Origin: Phoronis australis
Taxonomy: Eukaryota; Phoronida; Phoronidae
Reading direction: 5' to 3'
Assembly (NCBI GenBank): GCA_002633005.1
Contig: NMRA01000020.1
Coordinates: forward strand, 1,645,623 to 1,693,275
DNA: 47,653 nt
The notes beneath the pieces are model-generated. The model was given only the letters and a program-made list of their open reading frames with translations. It did not search any database and was not told the DNA's origin. The stretch's first letter is position 1, and the number at the start of each line of letters is the position of its first letter. The position numbers were made by a program, and so were the translations under genes. This document shows, piece by piece, positions 9,959 through 21,200 of the stretch.

Positions 9959-10534
9959 TTTTATTGGCAGCAAAACACTAGGCGGACATCGGAGGAAAGT
10001 GCTCGACGCTGAAGTTGATTACCCGGTTATTGATGCGCGAGGAAATAGTTCTCAGAGAATTGAAAAAGAGTAACTACATTTTTAAATTTAATTTGGAAAA
10101 ATATCAATAGAACGGTGTTGGTAGAATATAAAAAACGTAATGAATGTATAATGTCCTCATTTGAAGCGCTTATTGACAAAACTGAACAAATGGTTCAAGC
10201 CATTTTACGTGCGTATTAATTCTTCAATGCTGAGTGACGACAAGGTTTGTTTCTCGGCAAGTTGGGCATCAATTTTCGCCGTTCAACGACTGTATGTAAT
10301 CGATTTTGATCAATAATTTTCAATAACACATGCATAAATAGTTATATCTGAAACTTCTATTCTGGTGTCTGCCCAAGGCCTAGTTAATGCTTACGTAATA
10401 CTGCACAAGCGATTTGTGTGGTTGGCTGGCTCACTATAGAGCTATTGTTAGAACGGCTTTGTCATGAGTGACAGCGGGCAACTGGGATAGCGAAGCGATT
10501 GCTCGCTGAGAGGGCTGACCCTCATGTGCTAATA
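9959..10534. other. Intergenic, upstream region of the - strand gene
   Basis: This would hold the promoter of the gene that starts at 9958. I see no clear TATA box and nothing else that can be named. Confidence 0.35.
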
Positions 10535-10539
10535 GATTT
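10535..10539. repeat. Target-site duplication GATTT, left
   Basis: The same five bases follow the LTR at 11215-11219. Confidence 0.8.
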
Positions 10540-10578
10540 TGGTGCGAAGATTGACTGAAGACTGGTTCGAGTTAATCC

Positions 10579-10584
10579 TTTATT
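10579..10584 (-). terminator. LTR polyadenylation signal
   Basis: AATAAA on the - strand, 40 bases before the LTR end. Confidence 0.6.
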
Positions 10585-10887
10585 AATCCCGACCGTACAT
10601 TCACAAGCCTACTCAAACAAAACATCCGACGTAATGTCTGTTTATGCTCCAGCCAGTGCTGCGAAGCCTTGACTTGTATTGAACTTCTGAGATACTTCCA
10701 GCAACTGTTACACTCGATTCAATAACCTGCTGTCTATAGCTGGCTCTCTATTGACTATCGCTTTTACTGCTGATTCTCTTCACTGCAACTCAACTGTAGT
10801 TCTCCTGATTAACTTACTTGAACTCACCGATTAACTTGATCTTCTCTTGAACTGACTTGATCTGATTAACACAAACCCGTGCTTGTG

Positions 10888-10895
10888 TATTTATA
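10888..10895 (-). promoter_or_regulatory. TATA box of the LTR
   Basis: TATAAATA on the - strand, 7-15 bases below the nearest heat-shock-like element and about 310 bases above the LTR polyadenylation signal. Confidence 0.75.
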
Positions 10896-10908
10896 GCCTA
10901 ATGCATTG

Positions 10909-11094
10909 TTCTGGAACTTTTCATCAATTCAAGCACATTCTAGAACTTTCATGAATCTACCCAATCATTCTAGAATATTCCAGACTGCATCAATCACTGT
11001 CATGCTAGAGTCTTCTAGAAAGTTCCACGCTATACTGTTCAGTAGTAAACAAATGACATCATCACTGTTCTGACCTCAGTCTTCTAGAAAGTTC
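10909..11094 (-). promoter_or_regulatory. Cluster of heat shock elements in LTR U3
   Basis: The pattern TTCnnGAAnnTTC, a perfect three-unit heat shock element, occurs at 10938-10950, 10968-10980, 11013-11025 and 11082-11094. A two-unit version with a degraded third unit is at 10909-10921. All lie within 200 bases upstream of the LTR TATA box on the - strand. Such trimers bind HSF1, so heat-inducible transcription of the LTR is inferred. Confidence 0.8.
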
Positions 11095-11140
11095 CACACT
11101 ATTTTGTAGTAAACAAATTACATCATCACTGTACTTAACT
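11009..11140 (-). repeat. Tandem duplication (about 70 bp) in LTR U3
   Basis: AGTCTTCTAGAAAGTTCCAC, then CTAT, then AGTAAACAAAT, then ACATCATCACTGT, occurs twice in a row, starting at 11009 and 11079. Each copy carries one heat shock element trimer. Tandem enhancers of this kind are common in retroviral-type U3 regions. Confidence 0.8.
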
Positions 11141-11219
11141 CAGGGGTCGTGCCAATCAAGCAGAATAACAAAACAAAACAACAACTAAAAATACTGTCAG
11201 ACTATATTCTGACAGATTT

Positions 11220-11956
11220 TTGTACTGCAGATGGGAAATATGTTTAATTAACCTTTTGCAGAAATTCTATAGATACAGAATTACAAAATGTGACTCTACT
11301 CTGATATATTGGTCACTGTCATGGATAACAAGTTTCAGCCACTGATAGTAACATACGCTGGAAGATTTAAGGCAAATTATGCCTCACACTGGCGGGATCG
11401 GTAAAAATAGGAGGGCGCACAGTGTAAAACTGGCCAGTTGACGTTTTGGGCTACTGAACGAAGGACTGATTGTAGAAAAGGTTACATTACAGGAGTATTT
11501 GTTTGAGTTGGAAGAAATTAAAGACATCAATGGGTACCTAAGGTGTCCCTCTATGAGCAAGAGGTACTTAAACAACATGACTTTGATGTTTTTATCAGTG
11601 TGAGGCATAAGTCACCGAAAATATATCAGTGTATGAAACTCTCAGAGGTGCTTCACTGTCTCTACTGGGGCCAGCTAGAGACGGTGCTCACTATCTAATC
11701 CACTGAATAGTAGGAATGTTATTGATTATTGTTTGCAAACCGTGTTATTCAGTTGTTACATTCATCAACTTTTTTCGACCATGTCCTTGTCCTATCGTCC
11801 GTTTCCCATTTTTCCCTTGTATAAAGTGACCAACAACACATGTATTCGCCTGGTCAAATCTAGACATTTGCTGTCACTGACCATGTTCCATCTGGCTAAC
11901 ACTAACAGCCTTATTCCGTGAGGTACCTATTGTTATTTAAATCAGTTTTTGGCCAC
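11220..11956. other. Non-coding, with one weak open frame
   Basis: On the + strand, 11449-11610 is open and coding-like (for example EGLIVEKVTLQEYLFELEEI), ending in TGA. It follows a stop directly and has no ATG or acceptor I trust. It may be a transposon remnant. Nothing else is seen. Confidence 0.25.
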
Positions 11957-12340
11957 AATAAGATCAAAAACCGGACGATTGCCTCACAAATAAAAAAGTT
12001 CATGTTCAATTCAATGTTTCGTCTTTTCATTAGTTATCATCAGGATAATATTTACAACAATTTAGGACAACAAGTGCCAACATACAGCTCAGGTAACATC
12101 CATAGAGTGAAGTGAGAGATACATAGAATATGGTCAGTAGGTAGTCATCACCATAGCTGCAGGGTCACAGAGCTCTGCATGTTATTCAGAGAATCAGTGG
12201 CATGCTGGTTCTGAATGGCCAATGACTCTTTAATGTACAGTAACTCCTTATTAGGTTTTCTGCAGATAATACTAACAGAGTTGGCTTGGTGATTGTAGCT
12301 TTTTTATTTGTGTGGCAATCGTCCGGTTTTTGATCCTATT
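11957..12340 (-). mobile_element. Penelope-like element, second family, 3' fragment
   Basis: Inverted 42-bp flanks (11957-11998 and 12299-12340) with about two differences. Between them, on the - strand, a short frame contains NKELLYIKESLAIQNQ, the usual C-terminal block after the GIY-YIG endonuclease. It is followed by non-coding DNA and a hammerhead-like core: CTGATGA near 12039 and GAAAC near 12020. The cleavage-site side does not give a clean GUH triplet, so the ribozyme is probably degraded. A second copy of the tail lies at 23643-23870. Confidence 0.7.
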
Positions 12341-13916
12341 GTTATATTATGGATGGTTGTAGTTGGTATCAGATAAACATAAATTAGCTAGCATCAGTGT
12401 ACATGTGGTTTATTTCACTATGGCTCAGACCGGAAGAGCGAAGAGAGAATGAGCTCTCTAGTACAGGAAACATGATTTGAACATAGAGTATATCATTATA
12501 GTCCATAGATACTGGTAGAGTCCACAGAGGATATTGCAATATTATGACACCTGTAACTAGTGAACCTGCGCTAAAGTTATTACAACATGTTGATAGCGTC
12601 ATTTTCAAAACCAGAGAACATTATATCCGACTTGTTTCCAAAGTAGTTAGGTGTGATAAGACTGAACTCTGAAGTCGAAGTCCAAGCGGCTACAGTCACA
12701 GTTATGTGTCGAAAATCACCAATTTATCTTCAATTCAGACCCCTTTTAACTCACTTTTTAAGCAAGTACCACCGTGCAGGCGTACATGGCTGGTCCAGGT
12801 TAGATTACCAGTTTGGACATTGATCTGAGTCGGCATTTACTACATTTGTTCAGTAACATTTACATTGTTTCAAAAACACGATAGTGCCTAAACCCATAGC
12901 CAACCATGTTCACAAAAGCGCCGTCTACCGAGCAAAATGATAGAAGTGAACTACTTTCGCGCAGGCAAATGTACTCCATATGAGTAAGATAATACTCGCA
13001 GTGTTGGCTTACGTAGTAAATGATGAAACGCTAGAAATAATGTTTCCTGAAATAAAATTCAACTGTAACCAATTATTCGTTGGATTGGAATCGTGGCTTG
13101 TGAGTGATGTATGAAATTCTTTTGTTTGATCCCACATGCACGCCCGTTGGTGCTAGGCCTGACCATCTGAGTGCGATTTTCTACGTGCCGCCGAAACGGG
13201 ATACAAAGTGCTGTTTTAAATTGCCGTTTATGTATTTTAATTTATTTTGACATTTTTTGTGTTCTATTTTGTGACTCGAGTTTTGCAGTTCGAGAGAAGT
13301 GATCACGTGACAGATTCTGAATGATCTGATTGGTCTAAGCCATTGTTTACAAATTCCGCCGGCCTATTTTCCGTGTCCTGGTAGTTATTTCATATGTCAC
13401 ATAGTTTCTTCTACACCAGCGTGGCTTATGAACAACTAATTCCTGTAATTACTGTTTGAAACTGAAAAGTTTGGCCAACTTAGGATTGTGGTTGATGAAT
13501 TCTATAGTTTTAAGTGTGTTCTTACTTTCATTTTTCCATGCTAGTAGTTGGGGTATGAGCCACAGGTTTTCGTCTCTACTTTTTTCCATTTGCGTTTCGA
13601 TTAATTTTTTTGGAATTAAATGTGTATTTATTTCAGGCTTTCCATATAATCTTTGGATCGATTTACAATTTTTTTTGTTTTGTAATGTTATATCTTAATC
13701 ATAAGAATTGAAAATAATTTTAGGCCTATGGGTCTCCCTGCAGCAAATTGAGAATAAGCTCCTGCCACTCATACTGCAAATTTTTCATTATTATCTTTAT
13801 TTTTTAATTTTAAAAAATATTTTTTGTTGCATCTAATTGCCTTACTGTTTCTGAATTAGATGTCAGGTATCGCTCAAGATGAGTGCGTTTTGCCAACATG
13901 ACACATTAAGAGGGCA
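12341..13916. other. Non-coding, AT-rich
   Basis: No supported gene. The 80-codon hydrophobic + frame at 13456-13698 has the composition of T-rich DNA. A CACGTG E-box lies at about 13303, without context. Confidence 0.4.
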
Positions 13917-14138
13917 TTATGTGATAATAATGTTTACTTTCGATCTGTTTAGGTATGGTTTAGATTGAAATGTGTAGTTAGGGCGGTAAAAATTTCCTCT
14001 TTTTTGACATGGGTCATTCCAAGCCCTGTACAATGAATATGAATTTTGGTGATGCCATAAAAAAGTTAGAAACAGAAAAATAACACTGCAGCAGATCAAT
14101 AACAGAATGATCCAAACCTTTTTACCGTCCAGTTGCAT
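13917..14138 (-). CDS. Candidate first exon: type II membrane anchor protein
   Basis: On the - strand, the ATG at 14138 (A at -3) opens a short basic stretch and then a hydrophobic run of about 20 residues (VWIILLLICC onward, residues 8-27). A luminal-type stem with NYT and NRS glycosylation sites follows. A GTAAAC donor follows the codon for Lys 66, near 13938. This layout is typical of Golgi glycosyltransferases and sulfotransferases. No catalytic exon is visible downstream, so the gene is either much longer, broken, or a false lead. Confidence 0.3.
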   Translation of the reverse strand: MQLDGKKVWIILLLICCSVIFLFLTFLWHHQNSYSLYRAWNDPCQKRGNFYRPNYTFQSKPYLNRSKVNIIIT

Positions 14139-15125
14139 GTAACAACTATAACGTATGCAGACGATTGGGTTTGTCCATCTATACTAATTGCGGTAAAGCT
14201 GTTGATGGGACAGGCTTTGGAGTGGAATGAACGACATAACGCCAGACGAGTTAACAGATGACGTAGTCAATAGATGAAATGGCAATCTGAGTTATTCGGA
14301 AATGATGAAAAGTGACTACTCGGCCAAAACAACAGATGTGGTTAGCACAACCATCAAATTCGTGAAGAAGGCACAAGATATGCTTGAAGCAGGTGCAAAG
14401 AAAATGTGAGGAAGGTGTTAACCAAACAGGAGTAAGCATGAGGGCCACCCTGAGAGTAACCATGAGAGGACCGTGACTGTCTTCTCTTACACCTGTGTTC
14501 TGGTTACGCCCCTGTCTAGCTAGCTTTGAGGCAGCCGTACAAAGTCTAATACTGTGGTGGCTGTACTGTAAATGGCAAGATCTCTGGTGCATTTTGCTTG
14601 CCTAGTATCTTCTAGAAAAAGACTGGGCGACCAATCGGTAAATACACTCAAGCCTGTGTGGCTTTCACTCATTAGTTATTAGCCATTACTGAATATGCCC
14701 CCGAATAATGGCTCCTTTGTTTTCTGGGTCAGTATTGGATATCATCTCTGGTGATAGACATATTAAAGCTAACCCGTTTTTGCTGTCACACTTCATGGTC
14801 TACAAGCACTGAAGATAAATAAGGTTTGATGTTCTATGTGCTTGATCTAGCATTGATTTTGCTTGCCTCTCTTTTGCTTTAGTTCATTTATCTTCCTGCG
14901 CGTGGTTCAAAGTTTTACGTTTGATTTTTATTTGTGTTGTTTTCCTGTCAGTTAGTTTTATCAGGTGAGACTGAAGTGTTGGTTCATCTCAAGTAGCCTG
15001 CTCATTGCACCACTCAGATTTTACAAGGAAGTCTATGAAGTTGGCAAAAGAATGTTATAAGTGAAATCATTATGGTGAATGAGCGTATAACAAAACTTTG
15101 TATTTTAAGGTCTTGCTCTCTACAG
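14139..15125. other. Non-coding, probably INTS7 intron
   Basis: Ends in the acceptor TCTCTACAG at 15117-15125. The upstream INTS7 exon, which must end in phase 1, is not found in the window. Confidence 0.45.
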
Positions 15126-15289
15126 TTCTCTTCCAAGCATCAGAATATATGAGTGACACAGTGACATCTAGTATCACAAATCTTTGCTTGTCGTTGAATG
15201 GCTGGAGTCTGTTCAAGGTTGCTAGGCAGGCAGCTCGCTACGGACACCATGGCATTGCTGCTACAATGTGGATCAAAGTGGCCAATCAG
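15126..15289 (+). CDS. INTS7: INTS7 exon a
   Basis: Acceptor CTCTACAG, donor CAG|GTGCTG. It enters in phase 1 and leaves in phase 0. LFKVARQAARYGHHG matches the INTS7 helical region; the residues before it match less clearly. Confidence 0.8.
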
Positions 15290-18200
15290 GTGCTGTATAC
15301 ATTATAATGCATCGTGGTGTACCCGATGTATGTTTTACGCAATCACGTTGACTAGTCACAGACGGAGATAATAGGCAAAGATAATTAGTCTGTATCCTCA
15401 TATAAATGCCAGTGTCTTGAATGCAATGGTGTCTAACCACAAATTAAAGCAATCAATTAAATTCTCTCAGCCTGTAGTGTGTTTGCATCATCATTAATTT
15501 ATTCTTTTAAAAAGTCTGCTATTTCTGTATCATAACTGAGGTTTTTAAAGTTGTAAGAGTAGTTTTTAAAATTTATCCCATACGCGTTGAATCTGTCGAG
15601 GGAAATACGGCCATTTAATAAAGTTTTCCGTATTCACCTCCCGCACTACTTCAATAGTGATCTCTGACATGAAAGTTCAAAAGTCGACTCGACGTCATTA
15701 GCCAGATCGATCACCAAACTTTCGGAAGATAGTTTAAAGTAATACAATTATAGCAGTGTAACTAGCGCTCAACATAAGTCAGGTCTCAATCCTAACATCT
15801 GAAAGAAGACCGTTGATTATATGACAGTTATGTCTCAGTTTTCATTTGCTAAATATTTTTATCGTCTGCAATTCAGACGCCGAAAAACTTTGCAGTTGGA
15901 ATGATTCTGACAAAAAGCACTGATTATGAAATGTTTTATAAAACCACCACTCTTTATATTTCAGGTTTGGTCTGAGCACCTGCAGAGCTGGCTGACTGCC
16001 TTACACCAGGTTTGTCTGGCTGAAGAGAGGGTGATGGTCAATGACTTAACACAGGCACTGACCATTTACCAGCAAGGCATCACATCACTAAAGGTTTGTT
16101 CAGTCTTATTCCGATGATATGACGTTATAAACATATTATCAGGCTCAGTAAAATTTACAAGGCTCTCTTATATTTTAGTGGTTGTTTGTGCATGGTGAAG
16201 GATCCTGTATTTGAGAAAGAGTAGGGGGAGTGATAAACAAGGTGAGGGTGAGGTTCGTAGGTCAATTTCATGCTGTGATTGAAATATTTCTGTGAAAACT
16301 GCCTTCCTATTTTTGTTCATTCAACCTTGTAAGCCCACAAGTTAACAGTCTTATGAGTTTCCCCTAATTATACACAGATGCCGCTTGTTGTGTGTTTCTA
16401 GGCAGCCAGTAGCCCCAGTCACCAGCTACATTTCCAGTGTGAGTTTGTCCGGCTGCGGGTGCTCTTCATTAAGGCCCACCACCAACTGCAACTGGTTTGT
16501 CGGAGCTTTGACACCAATCCGCCGCCAGCTATTGCCTCTAGCGTGGCTGCTGTCATGCAAAATGATCTCTACAAATGTGGCCACATCACTGCCCAGGTAA
16601 ATTGCATTGCTTCCCGAGGACCAGTAATACTAGGACTTTGAATACTTTTGGGCTTTTTCAAACTTCAAAACACAGGACACATTTTTGCTGACCAGTTAGG
16701 AACAATTTGGTTATCGGTCATTGACTGGTTGCTTGCCCAACTCTTGCCAGACACGTAATGGTCAGTTAGGAGTCATTAAGTATCAGTCCACGAATCCAAC
16801 GACCACTGCACAGCCAACAAGCGGCAAGGTGGGAGGTCAGCCATTCAGATCCATGTTTAGTCTGATTAATCACATTACGGATGAGAGAAATTGGGTGAAG
16901 TATGACACCACAAAGTTTGGTGGTTTAGGAGATACAAGGGAAGTGTTCTGGGGGGCAAAATGAGGCAATTTCTTGATGTGGAATGAGTCATTTTTGACAA
17001 AATTTTCTACTCCAGTTTCTGCTTCAAACAGAATGGTTTCTGAACAATTTTGATATCACATGATAGGTTCATGCCCAATGTCAGTAAAAATGGCATCGAC
17101 ACTGAAATATCGGTTACTATGGTAACACTGGAACTGTTTCCGTGGAGGTACATTTCCTTCTTGTGAAAAACCAGCAGTAAGTTGTACCCTTATAGCAAAG
17201 CTGCCCCCGCGAGAAAACTAAAAATAATAACATGGACATGTAGAAGACTCCGTGCCCTTGAAATTAATACACTAAAAACTTTGTCAGCCCTTCAGGCAGG
17301 CTTGGTAATAGGTGTCTGAATTTCACTATTTTCAGACCGCGTATGTGTATTTGTCATGTTATACCAGTCACTAGTTGTGCGCCGTTTCTACGCATCAATA
17401 TGCCATGGTATAATACAACAATTAAAAGCATTGGTTTGCTTAAACAGGGCTCAACATTCACTTTTTAGGCCACTTGCCCGAAATTTTTGCTTGCCCGAAC
17501 AACAAATTCACTTGCCCCAAGTACAATTCCAAATAGCACCGTGCATGTGCACACCTAGGCAATGTGTTACCGTAGGGCTGCCTGTGCTGAGCCTCCTCTT
17601 GTGTCGTGCATGCTGAATACATGAGTTGCCAGTGGCGGATTTAAGGGGGCCATGGCTCCCCCTAAAATTCTACCAGATACCATTTGAGAGTTCGGGTGCA
17701 CGCAAGCAGGGGCTCATCGGGGGTGATATACAACGCATAGGCCCTGAACAAACTCCGTTTACCTTTTTTTAGTCAACAGGTCCTCATTCGAGGCCTCTGC
17801 GTCCCCACAATTTAGCTTGGGCGCGCGTATCTGCCAAAATTCTGGTTATTCCATGCCCTGGCCCCCCTAACTCAAAATCCTGGATCCGCCCCTGGTTGCT
17901 ATTTTTTCAACGATTCTTCTTATAGAATATTTATTTATAAGGTGTGTCAAAACACTAGAGAGACAAATTAGAAGAGTAATTATGGTATCTGAACCATTGT
18001 CTCACGTTCACAAGTGCCGAAATGAGCTAGGGCATGAACTCTACACACTTGTGTATTCATTAGTTTATAGGCCTACACCCTCATGCATTAAACTGAATTT
18101 GAATTTTTGCTATCCGTAAAAGCCTTAGTTTTGGTCATTGGTACCTTGTATTAAATTTATATCAAATTTTAACATATAATAATGCCACATATAATTACTT

Positions 18201-21200
18201 TTATTTTCAATAAATAATTACATTTTTGAAAAATAGATAGACAGCGAAAAAGTCACCCTTCAGAGCGACAATCCTGAAGACCGTATTCCTCTTCTTTCGG
18301 AAGTCGCCACCGGGAGCCGGGAATTCATAAGAATTTACTTTGGAATTTCCCCTGAATAAATACCAGGCCTTTAAAACTGCGGTGTAGTGTAAAAAATATG
18401 TGGTCAATCATTCACTTTTTAGCTTTTACGCTTATCTGTATGACTTACATCCGCCGACGAACGCGGTGCTTCCAGCTGTACATGGGAAAACGCCGGCAAA
18501 AATCACACGTCATCCCTTGTTCACTGTCTCGCAGGCCAAGAAACCTGATTTCCCATGATGGAACCCATCCCCGCACTCTTTTCGTTTCATATTGTTGCTT
18601 TGATTCGTCCTAAATTTGTTTTTTAGCAACTAAACCAATGCCGTCCAGGCGTGGACGGCTTCCTTGTTTGGACATTTTGCCAGAGTGCAGACGATCAGTA
18701 GTATCACGTGACAACTTGTTCAGAAACTGCAGGGCACGTTCAGAGAATCGAAAGGATTTTACCACAGGCGTCATCTGTGCACGGTGCGTCACACTCGTTC
18801 TATTTTCCTTTCGGTGCTCATTCGAAGACGGGAGTTTCTTTGACGGCCACAGGGGCTTTTTCGACGGTTTTTAGGCTTGTGTCGGGGTTCGTTACTTTGG
18901 AGCAAATGTCGAGCAGACAATCTTAGGATCTACTTGCCTATGTGGCCAACTTTTTAACTTGCCCATCGGGCAAGTACTTTTCAAATTCCACTTGCCCGAT
19001 GCAAAATCTAAATGTACACGGGCAATCGGGCAACCGTTAGTGTTGAGCCCTGCTTAAATGTTTTTAACTAGCATTTCCCACAAAAATATGAAATTATACT
19101 ACGCAAATTTGTTCATCCAACTCGTCTGAATACCAAACTAAGCTTACAGTGCGTTTGGTTGAATGATGGCTGACCTAAAGTGTGGGTTTGTGAATTTATC
19201 TGTTTATCTGGCACTGCCAGTCGCATCGAATGTGGTATTTCTACAAATTGCGGAGAGAAACAACTTTGGAAACTCTTGGGAAATGCACAAGGAAAAGAGC
19301 GAGACATTTGAGCACCTTATTATGCACCCACATATTTATATGTGGACGCATTATGCCGTTATCTCGTCCGTCCGGGCGGCGTCCGCTGCTCTATCTCCAA
19401 AACCCTTTGACATACGTTCATGAAATTTGGCACTTATGTTCCTTTCATTACCGGTGTGCCCCCTAGTGGCAATTTTAGTTCTTTACGCTTACCTTTGTAT
19501 CTTCAAAAGTCCTGAACGGATTTTCATGAAATTTGGTATGTAGGCACCTATTAATGAGATGACGCTATCCTCCCGTTTTCAGATGGATTCGACATAGTTT
19601 GCGCCACCTAGTGGCCATTTTTACTGTTTTCGAGTCTGTATTTTTGCATCCACCCCTCTGTCAACCAAACCGCTCAAAGGATGATTGTGAAAATTGGCAT
19701 GTATGTGCTTACTATGAAGAGGACGGTTCACGCTGAATTTCGCATGACTTTGATTACTGTGACGCCTCCTAGTGGCAGTTTTTTTTGCGCCCATGGCTGT
19801 ATCTCCCAAACCGTTTGCAGGATCTTTACTAAATTTAGCAAGTGTATTTATGTAATGTTGACAATGGAAGATGACGACTTTAGGATGATTCTGACTACCG
19901 GTATGCCTCTAGTGGCAATTTAAGTATTTTACATTGACCTCTGTATTTTCATAGGTCTTCAGGTGTATACTTTATGTTACTTCGTGACTATGAAGGAAAA
20001 GTTCCAAGTAGAAATTTGTTTCTGGCATTCTAATGCTGTGCTAATCTCGTATGTTGGTAAATTTGTTTTTAATTCTATGCTTCTGTGGTGCTTTAAGCAA
20101 CTGATGCATAGGATGTGCTTGTATTATGAAGATCACTCACATTTTGCCCCTAGCCTATTGAGGAGACAATGACCATGCCTTTCCATTTTGCAAAGTACAA
20201 CATGTCCTCTACTGGCCACTTTATGGTACCAATAAACAACCCTAGAAGGATACCGTATACGGTGCAATTGTGGGCGCATTTCAACGCTCTGCGTGGCTCT
20301 TGTAAGAGTAAGTGGAGCTGATGTGGAGGTGGAACGTGTCCTCCTGAGAAGTAGTCTGTCTCAGTGTCTGCCTCGGAGGCAGCTGTGCAGCAGGAGCTAC
20401 GTAATCTACCGTATTAGATTCACTTGCCCGAATCATCGTTACAACACTTGAGATATATTGGCGTCGCCAAAGACACTGAGTACATCCACTGCACACTAGA
20501 GGAGAAATCTGATTAGAGGTCTGAAAAATAACTAAAGACGTTAAGTCAAGGTTCAACGTCCTGCTTCGTGTGAGCTCAGGTAGGAATCACTATACTCCAG
20601 GGTCTGACCCTGAGGAATATTTAGAAGCACGACATTCATGCAAAAATACTTTTATTGACACACAGTGATTGCTGATAACTTGGGCCTTATTGCTTAATCA
20701 TATCTTATTCAAATGTGTTGATGTTTATGCAACTACATGAATGCATTGGCATAGAAAAAAGATAGTCATCATAACTTTTCATAACAACCACCAAATGTGT
20801 AACATGACTTCTGCCCATGAACTACTTTTAGAGAGTAGGGAGTATGTTTTGTCTGCCAATGAATTTCTGTGATTATGAAGTTAATTAAACATGCCCTAAA
20901 GCCGTCAAAAATATTGGTGCCTTCACTTTAGCTTGGTATTCATATTTTCTAAGCCGAAATGGCAACATTAAATTTAATATGTTTAATTTTTTCATTAATA
21001 CAATTTTAGGAATAAGGAAAGGCTTCTGCTGAAGAAGTGGCTTCTTCTGAAGTTGGAGATCTGCCGATTATTGGTAAAGGTTGGGTATGGAAAACTTCAC
21101 AACCAGCAAGAAAGTACCCTTCTGGACAACTAAGCGAGGGGGCTAGAGAGAGGCCGAAAAGTCTACTCCCAGAAGATATGTCAAAGAGAATTTGTAGCTT

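Larger units (their letters stand above)
10540..11214 (-). mobile_element. Solo LTR of an LTR retrotransposon
   Basis: On the - strand it starts TGTCAGAATATAG and ends GCACCA, obeying the TG...CA rule, and it is bracketed by the 5-bp duplication GATTT. U3 spans about 11214-10896 and contains the heat-shock-element cluster. A TATA box lies at 10895-10888 and a polyadenylation signal, AATAAA, at 10584-10579. The first 20 bases form a palindrome. No gag, pol or second LTR lies on either side, so this is a solo LTR left by recombination. A 5-bp duplication fits Ty3/gypsy or copia-type integrases; the family is not assigned. Confidence 0.85.
17445..19052. mobile_element. hAT-like DNA transposon, non-autonomous or decayed
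   Basis: The ends are CAGGGCTCAACA (17445) and its complement TGTTGAGCCCTG (19041-19052). CTTAAA directly repeats on both sides; the left flank reads TGCTTAAA, so an 8-bp duplication is possible if two bases overlap the terminus. Several copies of TTGCCCGA cluster inside both ends, as expected for transposase-binding subterminal repeats. No transposase is recognised inside. About 265 bp of its length is a later nested insertion. Confidence 0.8.

Noticed and set aside
13456-13698. Hydrophobic 80-codon + strand frame resembling a membrane protein
   Set aside because: Its hydrophobicity follows from T-rich DNA; there is no proper ATG context, charge pattern or neighbouring exon.
18610-18926. 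Overlapping frames on both strands in the hAT-like element
   Set aside because: No transposase or zinc-finger motif is visible, and they overlap each other in conflicting frames.
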